Source: Deltaproteobacteria bacterium (GTDB taxonomy: Bacteria; Myxococcota_A; UBA796; SXON01). From it: 58,654 bases of DNA. The number at the start of each line of letters is the position of its first letter. Position 1 is the first letter of the stretch. A model generated the notes under the pieces. That model was not told the DNA's origin. It made no database searches and saw only the letters and a program-made list of their open reading frames with translations. The DNA lies in contig CANLGL010000029.1 in NCBI GenBank assembly GCA_947490345.1, forward strand, positions 1 to 58,654. Reading direction: 5' to 3'. Of the stretch, positions 41,650 to 51,353 are shown piece by piece. Both the position numbers and the translations under genes were made by a program.

Positions 41650-41708
41650 GGGCGGCAGAGTAGCGCAGGTGGGGCCGAGTGGGAAGGGCCGCGGCCGCGG
41701 CCCGGTGC

Positions 41709-41874
41709 TGTGAAACCGGCGAGCGGCATGTGGTCTGCGGGGATGCGGAGAGCGGCGCCCGGGGCGCGTTATTTACGCGACTCGGGCCGCAGACCGGAAA
41801 GCGTAGCTTGGCGGCTGGAGGGAACGCCGCGGTAGGGGAAGGGGCGTGTGCCCCTTCCCCCTGGTTCTGGTTAC
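41709..41874 (+). repeat. Dispersed hairpin repeat, copy C
   Basis: The GCGTTATTTACGCGACTCG box is at 41766-41784, the conserved core at 41794-41822 (CCGGAAAGCGTAGCTTGG start), and the hairpin arms at 41835-41845 and 41850-41860 (GGGGAAGGGGC against GCCCCTTCCCC, perfect 11 bp, loop GTGT). The tag GGTTCTGGTTAC follows at 41863-41874. It ends 11 bases before the GTG of the first sulfatase-type gene, so the hairpin would sit in that gene's leader. Confidence 0.85.
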
Positions 41875-41885
41875 CCACCTGGCCC

Positions 41886-43631
41886 GTGGACCCGATTCGA
41901 CCCGCGATCGCTGACTTCCGGTGGGCGCTCGCGGTGGGCGGCGGCGCGGGGGCGTTGGAGGCTGCGCTGCGCGCTGCGTCGTCGCGTGGATGGGACTTCG
42001 CATCGGCGCTGATCTTGGCGGCCTCCTCGGTGGTCGCCGCGGCGAGCTTGCTGGTACTCGCCACGCTGGCCGTCCGCCTGGTCCGACCCGCGCGCGCCCG
42101 CGTCGTCGCCGCTGCGTTCGGCGCCTCACTGGTGGCTGCGGTGACCTACCGGACCGAGCTCGTTCTCAACGAGTTGATGCGCGATCCAGAGGTGTTCTTG
42201 GGCGTGCCCCTGGCCGCATTGCTCGGGGGGGCGCTCGGCGCGGCCGTGCTGCCACGGCTCAGAGTACGCCCGGTGTTGGTGGCGGGCGGTGCCTGCCTGC
42301 TTGTCGCTGGGCTGCGCACGATTCCTCCCGGGGGTGTGCCCTCGCCACGGCCGAGCGTCCTGGTGATCAGCATGGACACCACCCGGGCCGACGCGATGGC
42401 TGGGAAGCCCAGCTGGGAAAGGTTGTCATCCGAGGGGACGGTCTTCGATGAGGCCGTTGCCGCCGCACCGATCACCGAACCCTCGCACCTCGCCATGTTC
42501 ACCGGAATCGCCCCTTTTCGTTCGGGCGTTCTGAGCAACGGGACGAAGCTGGGCGAACGGCCGCTGGTCTGGAAGCGCTTCCGCGAGGCCGGCTACCTCA
42601 CGGCGGGCTTTGTCTCGGGATTCCCCCTGCACGGGCGCTACGGTTGGTCCCAGGGAATGGACGTGTGGGACGACGACTTCGGGCGTTGGCCTGGGTTGCA
42701 GTCGCTCACCCTCGTCAAGGCCTGGAACCAGGTCGCGCTTCGTGAGCACGCCCTTCGTGAACGTGATGCCGCCCGCCTGCTGTCGCGTGCCGGCCCGTGG
42801 TTGGCCGCGCATCGCGACGAGACTTTCTTTGCCTTCGTGCACCTCTACGATGCACATGGCCCCTACGTTTCGGAGCGTGGGGCGCTGGGACCTCCGCCCA
42901 CCGACGGCGCCGCACTTTCTCTCCCGTCGTTCTGGCCGGAATCGGCCCGGGCAATCACCAGCGTGGAGTGGCTGCGCGCGGCCTACGACGCCGAGGTGAG
43001 CACGGTCGATGACGCCGTCGGCGAGTTGCTGGCCGCCCTCGGCGATCGCCTGGACCAGACGATCGTCGTGGTGACCGCCGACCACGGGGAGAGCCTCACC
43101 GAGCACGGCGTCCTCTTCGATCACGGCGACGACCTCTACGACCCGGCGCTGCGCGTCCCGTTCGCGGTGCGTTGGCCTGGGCATGTGGAGGCGGGGCGCC
43201 GAGTCGACTGCCAGGTCGGCGGGGTCGACCTCGCGCCCACACTCCTGGAGTTGGTCGGCCTTCCCGGCGCCGATACGCCCGACGGAAGGTCGTTGGCGAG
43301 CGCGCTCGGCGGCGCTTCATGTGTCGCGACAGCAGTGATATCGTCGACCACCGCGGGGCGGTTCATGGAGGTCCCCCCGGTCGATCATGCGCTTCGCGGT
43401 GGCGGGCACAAGGTGCTGGTGAAAGAGAGCGGTCCGGTGGAGCTGTACGACCTTCGGACCGACCCCGGCGAGCTGCAGAATCTGGCTCCCTCCCCCGACG
43501 CGTCGGCCCGGGCAGCGGTTCTGGGCGAGATCCTGCGCCAGAGCGGTCTCATCGCGCCCGCGGAGATGGACGCCGCGACCCGGGCGGCGCTCGTCGAGCT
43601 GGGCTACCTCGACCCCGCGGAGGAACCGTGA
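41886..43631 (+). CDS. Membrane-anchored sulfatase/alkaline-phosphatase-superfamily enzyme 1
   Basis: This protein of 581 residues starts at GTG. About four N-terminal membrane segments (residues 1-150) carry a periplasmic catalytic domain. VLVISMDTTRADAM supplies the first metal Asp; EPSHLAMFTG is the active-site loop, with a Thr two residues before Pro in place of the Cys/Ser of true sulfatases (CxPxR), so formylglycine conversion is not expected. VTADHGESLTEHG gives the second metal site. It may act as a phosphotransferase or hydrolase on an envelope polymer. The stop overlaps the GTG of enzyme 2 (GTGA at 43628-43631). Confidence 0.88.
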   Translation: MDPIRPAIADFRWALAVGGGAGALEAALRAASSRGWDFASALILAASSVVAAASLLVLATLAVRLVRPARARVVAAAFGASLVAAVTYRTELVLNELMRDPEVFLGVPLAALLGGALGAAVLPRLRVRPVLVAGGACLLVAGLRTIPPGGVPSPRPSVLVISMDTTRADAMAGKPSWERLSSEGTVFDEAVAAAPITEPSHLAMFTGIAPFRSGVLSNGTKLGERPLVWKRFREAGYLTAGFVSGFPLHGRYGWSQGMDVWDDDFGRWPGLQSLTLVKAWNQVALREHALRERDAARLLSRAGPWLAAHRDETFFAFVHLYDAHGPYVSERGALGPPPTDGAALSLPSFWPESARAITSVEWLRAAYDAEVSTVDDAVGELLAALGDRLDQTIVVVTADHGESLTEHGVLFDHGDDLYDPALRVPFAVRWPGHVEAGRRVDCQVGGVDLAPTLLELVGLPGADTPDGRSLASALGGASCVATAVISSTTAGRFMEVPPVDHALRGGGHKVLVKESGPVELYDLRTDPGELQNLAPSPDASARAAVLGEILRQSGLIAPAEMDAATRAALVELGYLDPAEEP

Positions 43632-45532
43632 CGGACGACGATCGCCCCGAGCTTGCGCCCGTCTCGGAGGGACGCATGCCGCTGAGGATTGCCACCCAGG
43701 TGGCGTCCGCCGGCGCGCTCTTGGGCGGCTTCGAGGGGCTGGTCGTGGCGACGCGCTCCCAGCTCTGGCTGACGGGGTGGGAGCGGGCGCAGCTTACGTT
43801 GGCGGCCGCACTCTCGGACGCGGCCATCGGGTTTGTGGCGGGGATCGTCGGGGGCGCCGCCGCGTGGTTCACGCCGTCCTGGGAGCCGCTGTGGCGTCGA
43901 TATCGGCGAGGGTTCGGCGTCGGTTGGTCCTTTTTGGGCGCGTTCTTCCTGGTGCCGATGATTGGGGAGCTCGCCCGCCGGGAGGAGTGGCGGTTCGTTT
44001 TCGGGCTCTGCCTGGTCTCCCTGAGCGTCGTGCTCTTCGGCTTCCTGCTGGCGGGGTACGCCTATCGTCGTGAGATGATCGGCCTTGTCCCGCGGGTTGG
44101 ATTCCGGATCCCTGCGGTGGTGGTGGTCTTTGCGCTGAGCGGGGCGAGCGCATCGGTCCCCCAGACAACCGAGCCTCCGGGGCTCGTGGCTCCGCCAGGC
44201 TCAACCAACGTGATCCTGGTGACCCTCGACACCCTCCGCCGCGATCATGTGGGCGTGTATCAGGCAACGGGGGGGGAGGGCTCGCTGCCCTCGGTCGCCA
44301 CCCCCAACCTCGATCGCCTGGGCCGGGAGGGGGCGATCTTCGATCTCGCAGTCACCCCCGTGCCAGAGACGGCCCCATCGCATGCCAGCATGTTCACCGG
44401 TCGGCACCCCAGCGAGACGAAAGTCATCCAGAATGGCCGTGTTCTCGGGGCGTCGGAGCTCACCGTCACTGAGCAGTTGCGCCTTTCAGGCTGGCGCACC
44501 GGTGCCTTCGTGTCGAGCTTTGCGGTGGACTCCAGCAGTGGGCTGGACCAGGGCTTCGAGGTCTATGACGACGACTTTGCGCCGGTCCTCAGGGGCGTGG
44601 CGGAGTTTCGGGCCGGGTGGCTGGGGCTACGTCTGCTTTTGCGCTTCGGGGATCCTGCTGACTGGCCGCTGCTCCTGGAACGTCGCGGGGACCGGACGGT
44701 TGCGCGCGCGCTCGACTGGGTCGCGACCGTTCCGGCCGACGCACCGATTTTCCTATGGGTACATCTGTTCGACCCGCACGCGCCGTACGACGCCCCGGAG
44801 AACATGGGCCTGGACCACGCCGCCATCCTCGCTCAAGAGCCGGGGTACGCCTATACCGCGACCGAAATCGACACCCTCCGCCGCCAATACGCAAACGAGG
44901 TCCGCTTTGCCGACGCTCAGGTAGGCGCCCTGCTCGACGGTCTGCGCGCCGCTGGCCGGCTCGACGAGGCCGCGGTGGTGGCCCTCGCCGACCACGGCGA
45001 GGGCCTGGGCGAGCACGAGATCCACTTCAACCACCACGGCCTGTACGACGAGGTCTTGCGCATTCCGCTCCTCGTGTGGCACAGCACGGCGGTGGGGGAG
45101 CCTGGCGTGCGGATCGCCGAGCAGGTCAGCGTGCTGGACGTGGCGAACACGCTGTGCGATGCCGCCGGCGCGCCGAAGCTGTCCAAGACCAGCTCGGTCG
45201 CCTTGCAGCATCGCTTGCGCGGGAGCGAGTTGCGCCCGGAGCCGCTGCTCTTGTTCGGTCGCTCCGACGCCGCGTGGCTGTACGGCGTACGCGCGCCCGC
45301 GGGCGTCAAATACATCCAGACCGAGGCGGGCGCCGAAGAGCTCTACGACCTGAGCAGGGACCCATTTGAGACCGACAACCTCGTGGCCTCGCAGCCGGCG
45401 GCCGTCGAGAACGGTCGCGCCGGCGTCACGCTTTTGCGGCGGCACATCGACCTGGATGCCGGCGCCCCAAGCGACGACACCCTTCTGATGCTCGAGGGGC
45501 TCGGCTACCAGGACCCTTCGGGAACTCGATGA
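43628..45532 (+). CDS. Membrane-anchored sulfatase/alkaline-phosphatase-superfamily enzyme 2
   Basis: The predicted product has 634 residues and starts at GTG (an ATG 16 codons in is possible). It has the same plan as enzyme 1: about four membrane segments (GGFEGLVVATRSQLWLTGWE, FLGAFFLVPMIGELARR) and then the catalytic domain. VILVTLDTLRRDHVG has the metal Asp, ETAPSHASMFTGRHP has a Thr at the nucleophile position, and ALADHGEGLGEHE the distal metal site; FNHHGLYDEVLRIPLLVW is family-typical. The two enzymes are diverged tandem paralogues, probably with related substrates. The stop overlaps the ATG of the YfhO-like gene. Confidence 0.88.
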   Translation: MTDDDRPELAPVSEGRMPLRIATQVASAGALLGGFEGLVVATRSQLWLTGWERAQLTLAAALSDAAIGFVAGIVGGAAAWFTPSWEPLWRRYRRGFGVGWSFLGAFFLVPMIGELARREEWRFVFGLCLVSLSVVLFGFLLAGYAYRREMIGLVPRVGFRIPAVVVVFALSGASASVPQTTEPPGLVAPPGSTNVILVTLDTLRRDHVGVYQATGGEGSLPSVATPNLDRLGREGAIFDLAVTPVPETAPSHASMFTGRHPSETKVIQNGRVLGASELTVTEQLRLSGWRTGAFVSSFAVDSSSGLDQGFEVYDDDFAPVLRGVAEFRAGWLGLRLLLRFGDPADWPLLLERRGDRTVARALDWVATVPADAPIFLWVHLFDPHAPYDAPENMGLDHAAILAQEPGYAYTATEIDTLRRQYANEVRFADAQVGALLDGLRAAGRLDEAAVVALADHGEGLGEHEIHFNHHGLYDEVLRIPLLVWHSTAVGEPGVRIAEQVSVLDVANTLCDAAGAPKLSKTSSVALQHRLRGSELRPEPLLLFGRSDAAWLYGVRAPAGVKYIQTEAGAEELYDLSRDPFETDNLVASQPAAVENGRAGVTLLRRHIDLDAGAPSDDTLLMLEGLGYQDPSGTR

Positions 45533-47868
45533 CCCGTCGTGAGTGGATAGCGGTGCTCGCCTTCTATCTGGTGCTGGCTATCGTGCTGGCACCGGTCGCG
45601 GCGACGGGCGAGGGCGCCTTCGGGTATCACGACTTTCGTCATCATCACCTCCCGTGGCGCTCATGGGCCGCGGCCAGGTGGACGCTGGGCGAGCTGCCCT
45701 TGTGGGCCAGCGGCGCTGGAAACGGTTTCCCGCTCCTGGCCGAGGGCGAAGGCGGGTTCCTCTACCCACCGACGATGCTGCTCTTCGTGCTGCTTCCGGA
45801 TGGTCTGGCGCTCAACTGGAGCGTGCTGGGGCACCACGTGCTGGCCGCGATGGGGGTGTGGGCATTTTTGCGGGCCAGCGGCCTACGGGGCGCGGCGCCG
45901 GTCCTCGGCGGTCTGGTCTGGGGCTACGGTGGCTTTTTGGTCTCTCATAGCTTGTACCTCGGCTTGCAGAACGGGGTGGCGTGGCTGGGGTGGGCGCTTT
46001 GGGCGACGACGGCCAGGCGGGGCTGGCTTCTGGCGCTCAGCGTGGGCATGCTCGGGCTGGCGGGGCACCCCCAGGCGGCGGCGTTTTCTGGGCTGCTGAT
46101 CCTTGCCCATGCTGTCGTCACGCTAGAGCGTGCGGAATGGCTCCGCTGGGTGGGCAGCGCCGGACTCGGCGTGCTGATCGCCTCGCCTCAGCTCGCCGCG
46201 ACCTGGGAGCTGGTTCGGCACTCGACGCGGGACGGCGGCCTCGGCAGTGCCTTCGCCGACGTCGGCTCCATGCCGCTGCAGGAGTTCTTGGGCTTCGCGC
46301 TCCCCTACGCCTTCGGCTTCGACCGTCCGGCCGACGTCGTCGAGACCTACAGTCACCGCGGCACCAGCTACTGGGGCGCGGGCGTCAACAGTTGGGAGAT
46401 GTGCGTATACGTAGGCGTGCCCGTGCTGATCCTTGCGGCGGTGGGCCTGCGTCGAAGCCGCTTCTGGACTGGCGTGCTTGCCGTCTCGGTGCTCTTGATG
46501 CTCGGGGGTCCGCTCTGGGCCGTGCTGCGCCATCTTCCCGGCTTCGAGGGGTTCCGCTTCCCCGCAAGGTTCGCGATCGGCGCGGTCGCGGCCTTGGCGG
46601 TGCTCGCGGCTCACGGGCTGGACGCCCTCCGGCGTGGAGCCCGCCACGGAGCCGTCCGGAGGCGGATCCTGTGGGTGGTGGTTCTCTTTTCGTTGACGAC
46701 GGGCTTTGGCCACCTGGGACTCAGAACCCGGGTGGGTGAGCTGAGGGCGCTCTTGCACGGGCATTTCTCCGCCCAGGCCGCGTTGCCGCCGCCGCCGCCG
46801 CTCACCGGGCTGGCCCTGGCAGCGCTTCCTGCGCCAGATGCGGAGGACCCAGCCCGGATCCCGGCCAAGGTTGTTCATATTCTCGCCGACCTTCGCCGAA
46901 GCACTGCGCCCGGCTCGCCCCGCGTGTGGGTGCCGTTGCTGCTGCTGGTCGCAACGGCGGCGACGCTCCGACGCCCGCGCCTGGTCCTCGCGCTGGTGGC
47001 GCTGGATCTAGTCGCCTTCGGCCGTGATTATCACCCGACCGTCGCCACTTCGGAGCTCGGGCAGGCACCGCCATGGCTTGCGCCCGCCATGACGGAGCCG
47101 GGAGGTTGGCGGCTCTCGGTGCTGGATCGGCGCGTCGACGCTTCGTTCGACGACGAGCTCCTGAGCGCCAGCCTGGGGCTGCCGCTCGGCACCAGCGACG
47201 TGATCCTGCCCTCGCCGCTCTTGTTGCTGCGCAACGAGGCACTCTTGGCGGCTGGCGGGCTGGACGTGGGGGACAAGGGCGTCGGGAAGGTTTGGCGCTG
47301 GCTGGAGCATCCGGAGGTGGGGCGTCGGCTGTCGCTGCGTTGGATTTTGTCGGTGCACGAACTGCCGGGGCTGGTACCGCGCGTGCGGGGTCGGTACAAC
47401 TTGTACGAAGACCCCGAGGCGCTCCCGCGGGCGCGTGTCCTGCCCTGTGTGCGGGGCGTGGCCAACGCCGAGGAGGCCCTCGCAGCCACGCTCGCGGAAG
47501 ACCCTCGGCGGACCGTCGTCGTCGAGGGCGCGGACAGCGTGTGCTTGGGTGACGCTTTCGCGGAAGCGGAGATCACCGCCTACGCCGACACCGAGGTGAC
47601 CGTGTCCGCGGCCGGTCCCGGCACCCTCGTCCTGGCCGACACGTGGTATCCAGGCTGGACAGCCACAGTCGACGGTACTTGGGTAGAGATCGAACGGGCA
47701 GACCTTGTGTATCGTGCGGTGACGTTGTCGCCCGGTGAACACGTCGTGCGTTTTGTCTACCAACCGCGTTGGTTGTGGGGGCTCCTGGCCGTGGCCGCGG
47801 CGGCGCTGGGGTCGGTGCTGGTGGAGGGCGTGGCGCGGTTACGTGGCTGGGGATGGACCCAGCCGTAG
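45529..47868 (+). CDS. YfhO-like polytopic membrane protein (GT-C fold)
   Basis: The 779-residue protein has about twelve transmembrane segments and a large C-terminal periplasmic part. GYHDFRHHHLPWRSWAA after TM1 is the usual acidic/His loop of GT-C glycosyltransferases; GQNG-type loops, GHPQAAAFSGLLIL and FRFPARFAIGAVAALAVLAA are YfhO-typical. The C-terminus ADTWYPGWTATVDGTWVEI and PGEHVVRFVYQPRW matches the family's terminal beta-domain. YfhO-family proteins add sugars to cell-wall or membrane polymers. Coupling (ATGA at 45529-45532) to the sulfatase-type enzymes suggests joint modification of one envelope glycopolymer. Confidence 0.9.
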   Translation: MTRREWIAVLAFYLVLAIVLAPVAATGEGAFGYHDFRHHHLPWRSWAAARWTLGELPLWASGAGNGFPLLAEGEGGFLYPPTMLLFVLLPDGLALNWSVLGHHVLAAMGVWAFLRASGLRGAAPVLGGLVWGYGGFLVSHSLYLGLQNGVAWLGWALWATTARRGWLLALSVGMLGLAGHPQAAAFSGLLILAHAVVTLERAEWLRWVGSAGLGVLIASPQLAATWELVRHSTRDGGLGSAFADVGSMPLQEFLGFALPYAFGFDRPADVVETYSHRGTSYWGAGVNSWEMCVYVGVPVLILAAVGLRRSRFWTGVLAVSVLLMLGGPLWAVLRHLPGFEGFRFPARFAIGAVAALAVLAAHGLDALRRGARHGAVRRRILWVVVLFSLTTGFGHLGLRTRVGELRALLHGHFSAQAALPPPPPLTGLALAALPAPDAEDPARIPAKVVHILADLRRSTAPGSPRVWVPLLLLVATAATLRRPRLVLALVALDLVAFGRDYHPTVATSELGQAPPWLAPAMTEPGGWRLSVLDRRVDASFDDELLSASLGLPLGTSDVILPSPLLLLRNEALLAAGGLDVGDKGVGKVWRWLEHPEVGRRLSLRWILSVHELPGLVPRVRGRYNLYEDPEALPRARVLPCVRGVANAEEALAATLAEDPRRTVVVEGADSVCLGDAFAEAEITAYADTEVTVSAAGPGTLVLADTWYPGWTATVDGTWVEIERADLVYRAVTLSPGEHVVRFVYQPRWLWGLLAVAAAALGSVLVEGVARLRGWGWTQP

Positions 47869-50384
47869 CGGATGCAGTCGGAGCGCTCCTTTCGGAGCGG
47901 CTGGCGGGGATTCCGGTCGCGATGGCGGACTGGGCGGCGTTCGGCCGTCAGGTACACCTCGCCTGGCTGGCGGCGGGTGGGCGTGGTCCGCTCCTGAGCT
48001 TGGATCGGGCCCACGTGCGCAGCGCCGACGACGTGCGCGCGGCCGCGCGGGCGCTTGGGGACGGACTCCTTCACCTGGGTCCGGGCGTAGCGGTGGTGCG
48101 AGGATTGGACTTGCCGGTGCTCCACCACGCTGGAGCGGACGGCGGGCGGCCGACCTGGAGGGACCCCGACTACCTCGTCGCATCCGACCCCACGCTGGCC
48201 CGCGCCCGCGCCGCGATCCGAGCGCACGCTGCGGAGGGCGAGGTCGTGTATGTGCGCGGTCCCGACGGCTCCGGGCGGGCCAGCCTCGTGCGATGGGCGA
48301 TGACAGCGCTGGCGGCGACGGACTGCTTCGAGGTCGCGCCGGACGCCCCGGCGCACCCCCCGCCGGGGGGGTGGCTCCTTTTTCGCGACTGGGAGGAGCT
48401 GCCTCCGGACCGCCTGGGTCCGCTCCGCGCGCGTCTGGCGCGAAGCGCGGGCGCTTGGCGGCCAGCCCGTCCGGGAGTGCGCCCCTCCCATCCCGCGCTC
48501 AGCGGGCTGATTGGGCGCGACGAACGTTTCTGCGAGGTACTCACCGCCGCGCTGTTGCATGCCCCCACCCGGGCCCCGGTGCTCATCCTCGGCGAGAGCG
48601 GGACCGGCAAGGAGCCCCTGGCACGGCTGGTCCATGAGGCCAGCGGGCGGAGGGGTCCCCTGGTGGCGGTCGACCTCGCGAGTCGGAATGAGAACTTGCT
48701 GGAGGACGACCTCTTCGGGCACGTGGCGGGCGCGTTCGAGGGAGCGCGCGGCGCCCGGGAGGGCGCCTTCCGCCGGGCCCACGACGGCACGCTCTTCATC
48801 GACGAGTTGGGCAACTTGCCGGTGTCGACTCAGCTTCGGTTGCTTCGCACCCTGGAGACCGGCCAGGTGCAGCCGCTCGGAGCCGACTCGTCCTACGCGG
48901 TGGACGTTCGCGTAGTCGCGGCGACCAACGCCGATCTCGCTGGCATGGTCCAGGCGGGGAGCTTCCGACGCGATCTCTACCATCGGCTGGTCGGCGTGGA
49001 GCTGCGGCTGCCGCCGCTACGGGACCGGGGCGACGATGTGGTCTTGCTCGCTGAGTTTTTTGCGGCGGGGGCGGCGGGCCTGGGTCCAGATGTGGCCGAT
49101 GTGCTTCGCGCCCAGTCGTGGGCGGGAAACATCCGCGAACTGCGTCGGCTCATCGAGGTGGCGGCCGTCGAGGCGCGGGGCCAGGTCATCTTTGCGCGGC
49201 ATCTGCGCATCCCCGGCCGAGCCCCGCTCTTCGTGACCGGTAGGGCCGACGTCCTGGAGAGTGCCGGGGCGCTCAGCCGTCGTGAGGCGCAGGCGCTTGG
49301 AGCTCTGTGTATCGTGGTGCCCGCACCGGCAGAGCGTGGGGATGCCTGTTTGCGGAACGCGATCTTCGCGGGGCTGGGAGGGCGTCCGGTCACCCCGGAA
49401 GCCATCGTGCGGCTGCTGGCCTGGCCGTGGTGGGGAAATTTCGTGGAGCTCGACCGCAAGCTCGCCGCGCTGCGTGCTGGCTCGCCCGGCCCCATCGACG
49501 TTCTGGCCCTCGCCTCCATCCTTCCCCAGGTGGACGATGCCAGCGGTCGCGACCCGCTCGTGTCGCTCATGTCCCCATCGGTCCGGGACGATGGCAGCGT
49601 CGGCGGGTGGCGCTGCCTCCACCACGATGACGCGGTTGTGGTCGGCCGGGCGCGCACGCGGGCTGAGTGCGACGAACCCCGCCGGCTCTGGCTCGCGACG
49701 CTGTGCGACTCCCCAGGCTTCCTCGCCTTTCCGCACCTACCCGAGCTCGGACGGGTGCATGCGCTCGTCACGCGCGCGGGTGGGCGCCTTCTGGTCCGGC
49801 GCGCGCCCGCAGCGGCCCTGGCGCTGGTCGCCGGCCCCCTCGGTGGGCTCCTGACGGAGGTGGAGGGCGGGGCAGCGTTGGACGTGGGGCCCGCGGGCGA
49901 GCTCCGCGTGCAGCGCGGCACCGAGACGCTCTTGCAGCTTTACCTTTTCGTTGGGGAGGGTGCGCTCGCTGAGGCGACGCCGCTGCTGCGGGGGCTGTTG
50001 TCGGAGCAGGCGGGGGAGACGATCTACGGTGTCCGTGCCCCGCGTGTCTGGGCGCTCAGCCCGCCAGAGATCGCGGAGCTCAACGGAATCGTCGTGGACT
50101 TCGTGCGTGGCGGCGGGGAGTTCGCGCCGCACCTGCGCGCGTCGCTCGCCGAGACGGCGTCTCTTGAGCTGCGCGGGTACCTGCTTTCGTCCCACCCGAC
50201 GCAGTCCTGCGTTCGGCTGTACCAGAGCGGTGCCAACGACACCCTCCGGGCTGACTTGCGGGCGCGATTGGCCGAGCCAGGTCTGTTGCGCCTGGCCCGG
50301 CGACGCCTGCCGACGAATTTGCGTAACGTCGCGCTCGGTGAGTGGAGCGGCGCGGGCGAGCCGCCGACCATCAAATTGCGCTGA
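47853..50384 (+). CDS. AAA+ protein related to sigma-54 activators, atypical GAFEGA loop
   Basis: This protein has 843 residues. Residues about 130-200 contain a degenerate P-loop (RGPDGSGRAS) and a GGWLLFRDWEEL Walker-B-like string. A complete AAA+ core follows: GESGTGKE (247-254), GAFEGA (293-298, where activators have GAFTGA), LFIDE (314-318), RRDLYHRL with the arginine finger and a WAGNIRELRRLIEVAAV lid. A second lid-like helix (WPWWGNFVELDRKLAALRAG) occurs at about residue 550. No DNA-binding HTH is seen at the C-terminus, where an FHA-like VVVGRARTRAECDE strand lies instead. It overlaps the YfhO-like gene by 16 bases. It may not contact sigma-54. Confidence 0.85.
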   Translation: MDPAVADAVGALLSERLAGIPVAMADWAAFGRQVHLAWLAAGGRGPLLSLDRAHVRSADDVRAAARALGDGLLHLGPGVAVVRGLDLPVLHHAGADGGRPTWRDPDYLVASDPTLARARAAIRAHAAEGEVVYVRGPDGSGRASLVRWAMTALAATDCFEVAPDAPAHPPPGGWLLFRDWEELPPDRLGPLRARLARSAGAWRPARPGVRPSHPALSGLIGRDERFCEVLTAALLHAPTRAPVLILGESGTGKEPLARLVHEASGRRGPLVAVDLASRNENLLEDDLFGHVAGAFEGARGAREGAFRRAHDGTLFIDELGNLPVSTQLRLLRTLETGQVQPLGADSSYAVDVRVVAATNADLAGMVQAGSFRRDLYHRLVGVELRLPPLRDRGDDVVLLAEFFAAGAAGLGPDVADVLRAQSWAGNIRELRRLIEVAAVEARGQVIFARHLRIPGRAPLFVTGRADVLESAGALSRREAQALGALCIVVPAPAERGDACLRNAIFAGLGGRPVTPEAIVRLLAWPWWGNFVELDRKLAALRAGSPGPIDVLALASILPQVDDASGRDPLVSLMSPSVRDDGSVGGWRCLHHDDAVVVGRARTRAECDEPRRLWLATLCDSPGFLAFPHLPELGRVHALVTRAGGRLLVRRAPAAALALVAGPLGGLLTEVEGGAALDVGPAGELRVQRGTETLLQLYLFVGEGALAEATPLLRGLLSEQAGETIYGVRAPRVWALSPPEIAELNGIVVDFVRGGGEFAPHLRASLAETASLELRGYLLSSHPTQSCVRLYQSGANDTLRADLRARLAEPGLLRLARRRLPTNLRNVALGEWSGAGEPPTIKLR

Positions 50385-50393
50385 GCTGCAACC

Positions 50394-51353
50394 TCACAGG
50401 CTGCACACCCGAGACAGCGGCCTGCCGAACCTGTCGGTGCTCGCCATGCCGATCACCTTGCGCCCGGTGAGGTCGTCCTTGGCGTACCACATCATGTATT
50501 GGCCGACGGCCTTCCCGGCGATCACATCCCAGTGCTTCAGGTTTTTGATGTCGAGCGTGGGCGACGTCAGCGGGTCGTCGGACGCGAACTCGAACTCGTA
50601 GGCGTCGGGGGACGTAGCGCGGCCGATGCTGCGGACAGCGCCGGAGTTTCCCCCAACGAAGATCTCGACCTCCCCACCCTGGCGACACAGCGCCGCCGCG
50701 GAGAGCAGCCATGTGGCGCTCCAGTCCTGGTCGTCGTGGTCCATCACCAGCCCGTCCAGCGACCATTCGGTGGAGAGGTCGATCGGGCCGCTTGCGACGT
50801 ACAGATCCGGGTATTGGCTGTAGTAGAGGTAGAACTGGCCGTCCAGGATGAGCGCAGAGGCCAGGCCCACCGCGGTGGAGGCGGGCGGTACGACGGCGTC
50901 GTCGACGCGCGAGAAGTCCACGCCGTTTTCGCTCGTGGCGTAGCCGATCCCGCCGTTTCGGTTGGCCGTCGCCGTGCTGGTGCGCTTGGTGCGCGACTGG
51001 GAGTAGAAGAGGTGGAAGACCTTCCCGTCGAAGACGACGGCGGGTTGGCTCACACCGCAGCGGTCCATCGCGTCCGGATCGATGGCCGGCCCGAGGATCT
51101 CGGCGGCGTCGAGCACCCAGTTGCGCCCATTGTTCGAGGTGGCGCGGCCGATGGCAAAGCCGTCGGCGCAATCGGGGGTCGTCGCGGCGCGCGGCGTCTC
51201 GAAGTACATCACGTACCCCTTGCCGTCGAAGACGACGGTGGGGGCGCTGATCCCGCCCGCGTAGGGCCCGATGTTGGGGGCGGCGAGGACAATTCCGCGG
51301 TCGTTGAAGACTGGTTCGGCGGCGTGACCGAGAGCGATGACGAGGGCGATCAT
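50394..51353 (-). CDS. Exported five-bladed beta-propeller (GH43/GH32-like) protein
   Basis: This protein of 319 residues starts at the ATG at 51353 with a short signal peptide (MIALVIALGHAAEP). Repeated blades read SAPTVVFDGKGYVMYFETP, SQPAVVFDGKVFHLFYSQS, ASALILDGQFYLYYSQYPD, with interleaved GFAIGRATSNNGRNW and GIGYATSENGVDF strands, which are hallmarks of the GH43/GH32/GH68-type furanosidase propeller. Catalytic acids cannot be assigned confidently, so it may be a hydrolase or only a carbohydrate-binding propeller. Longer in-frame starts upstream lack a signal-like leader. It converges with the AAA+ gene, leaving only nine bases between stops. Confidence 0.78.
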   Translation of the reverse strand: MIALVIALGHAAEPVFNDRGIVLAAPNIGPYAGGISAPTVVFDGKGYVMYFETPRAATTPDCADGFAIGRATSNNGRNWVLDAAEILGPAIDPDAMDRCGVSQPAVVFDGKVFHLFYSQSRTKRTSTATANRNGGIGYATSENGVDFSRVDDAVVPPASTAVGLASALILDGQFYLYYSQYPDLYVASGPIDLSTEWSLDGLVMDHDDQDWSATWLLSAAALCRQGGEVEIFVGGNSGAVRSIGRATSPDAYEFEFASDDPLTSPTLDIKNLKHWDVIAGKAVGQYMMWYAKDDLTGRKVIGMASTDRFGRPLSRVCSL

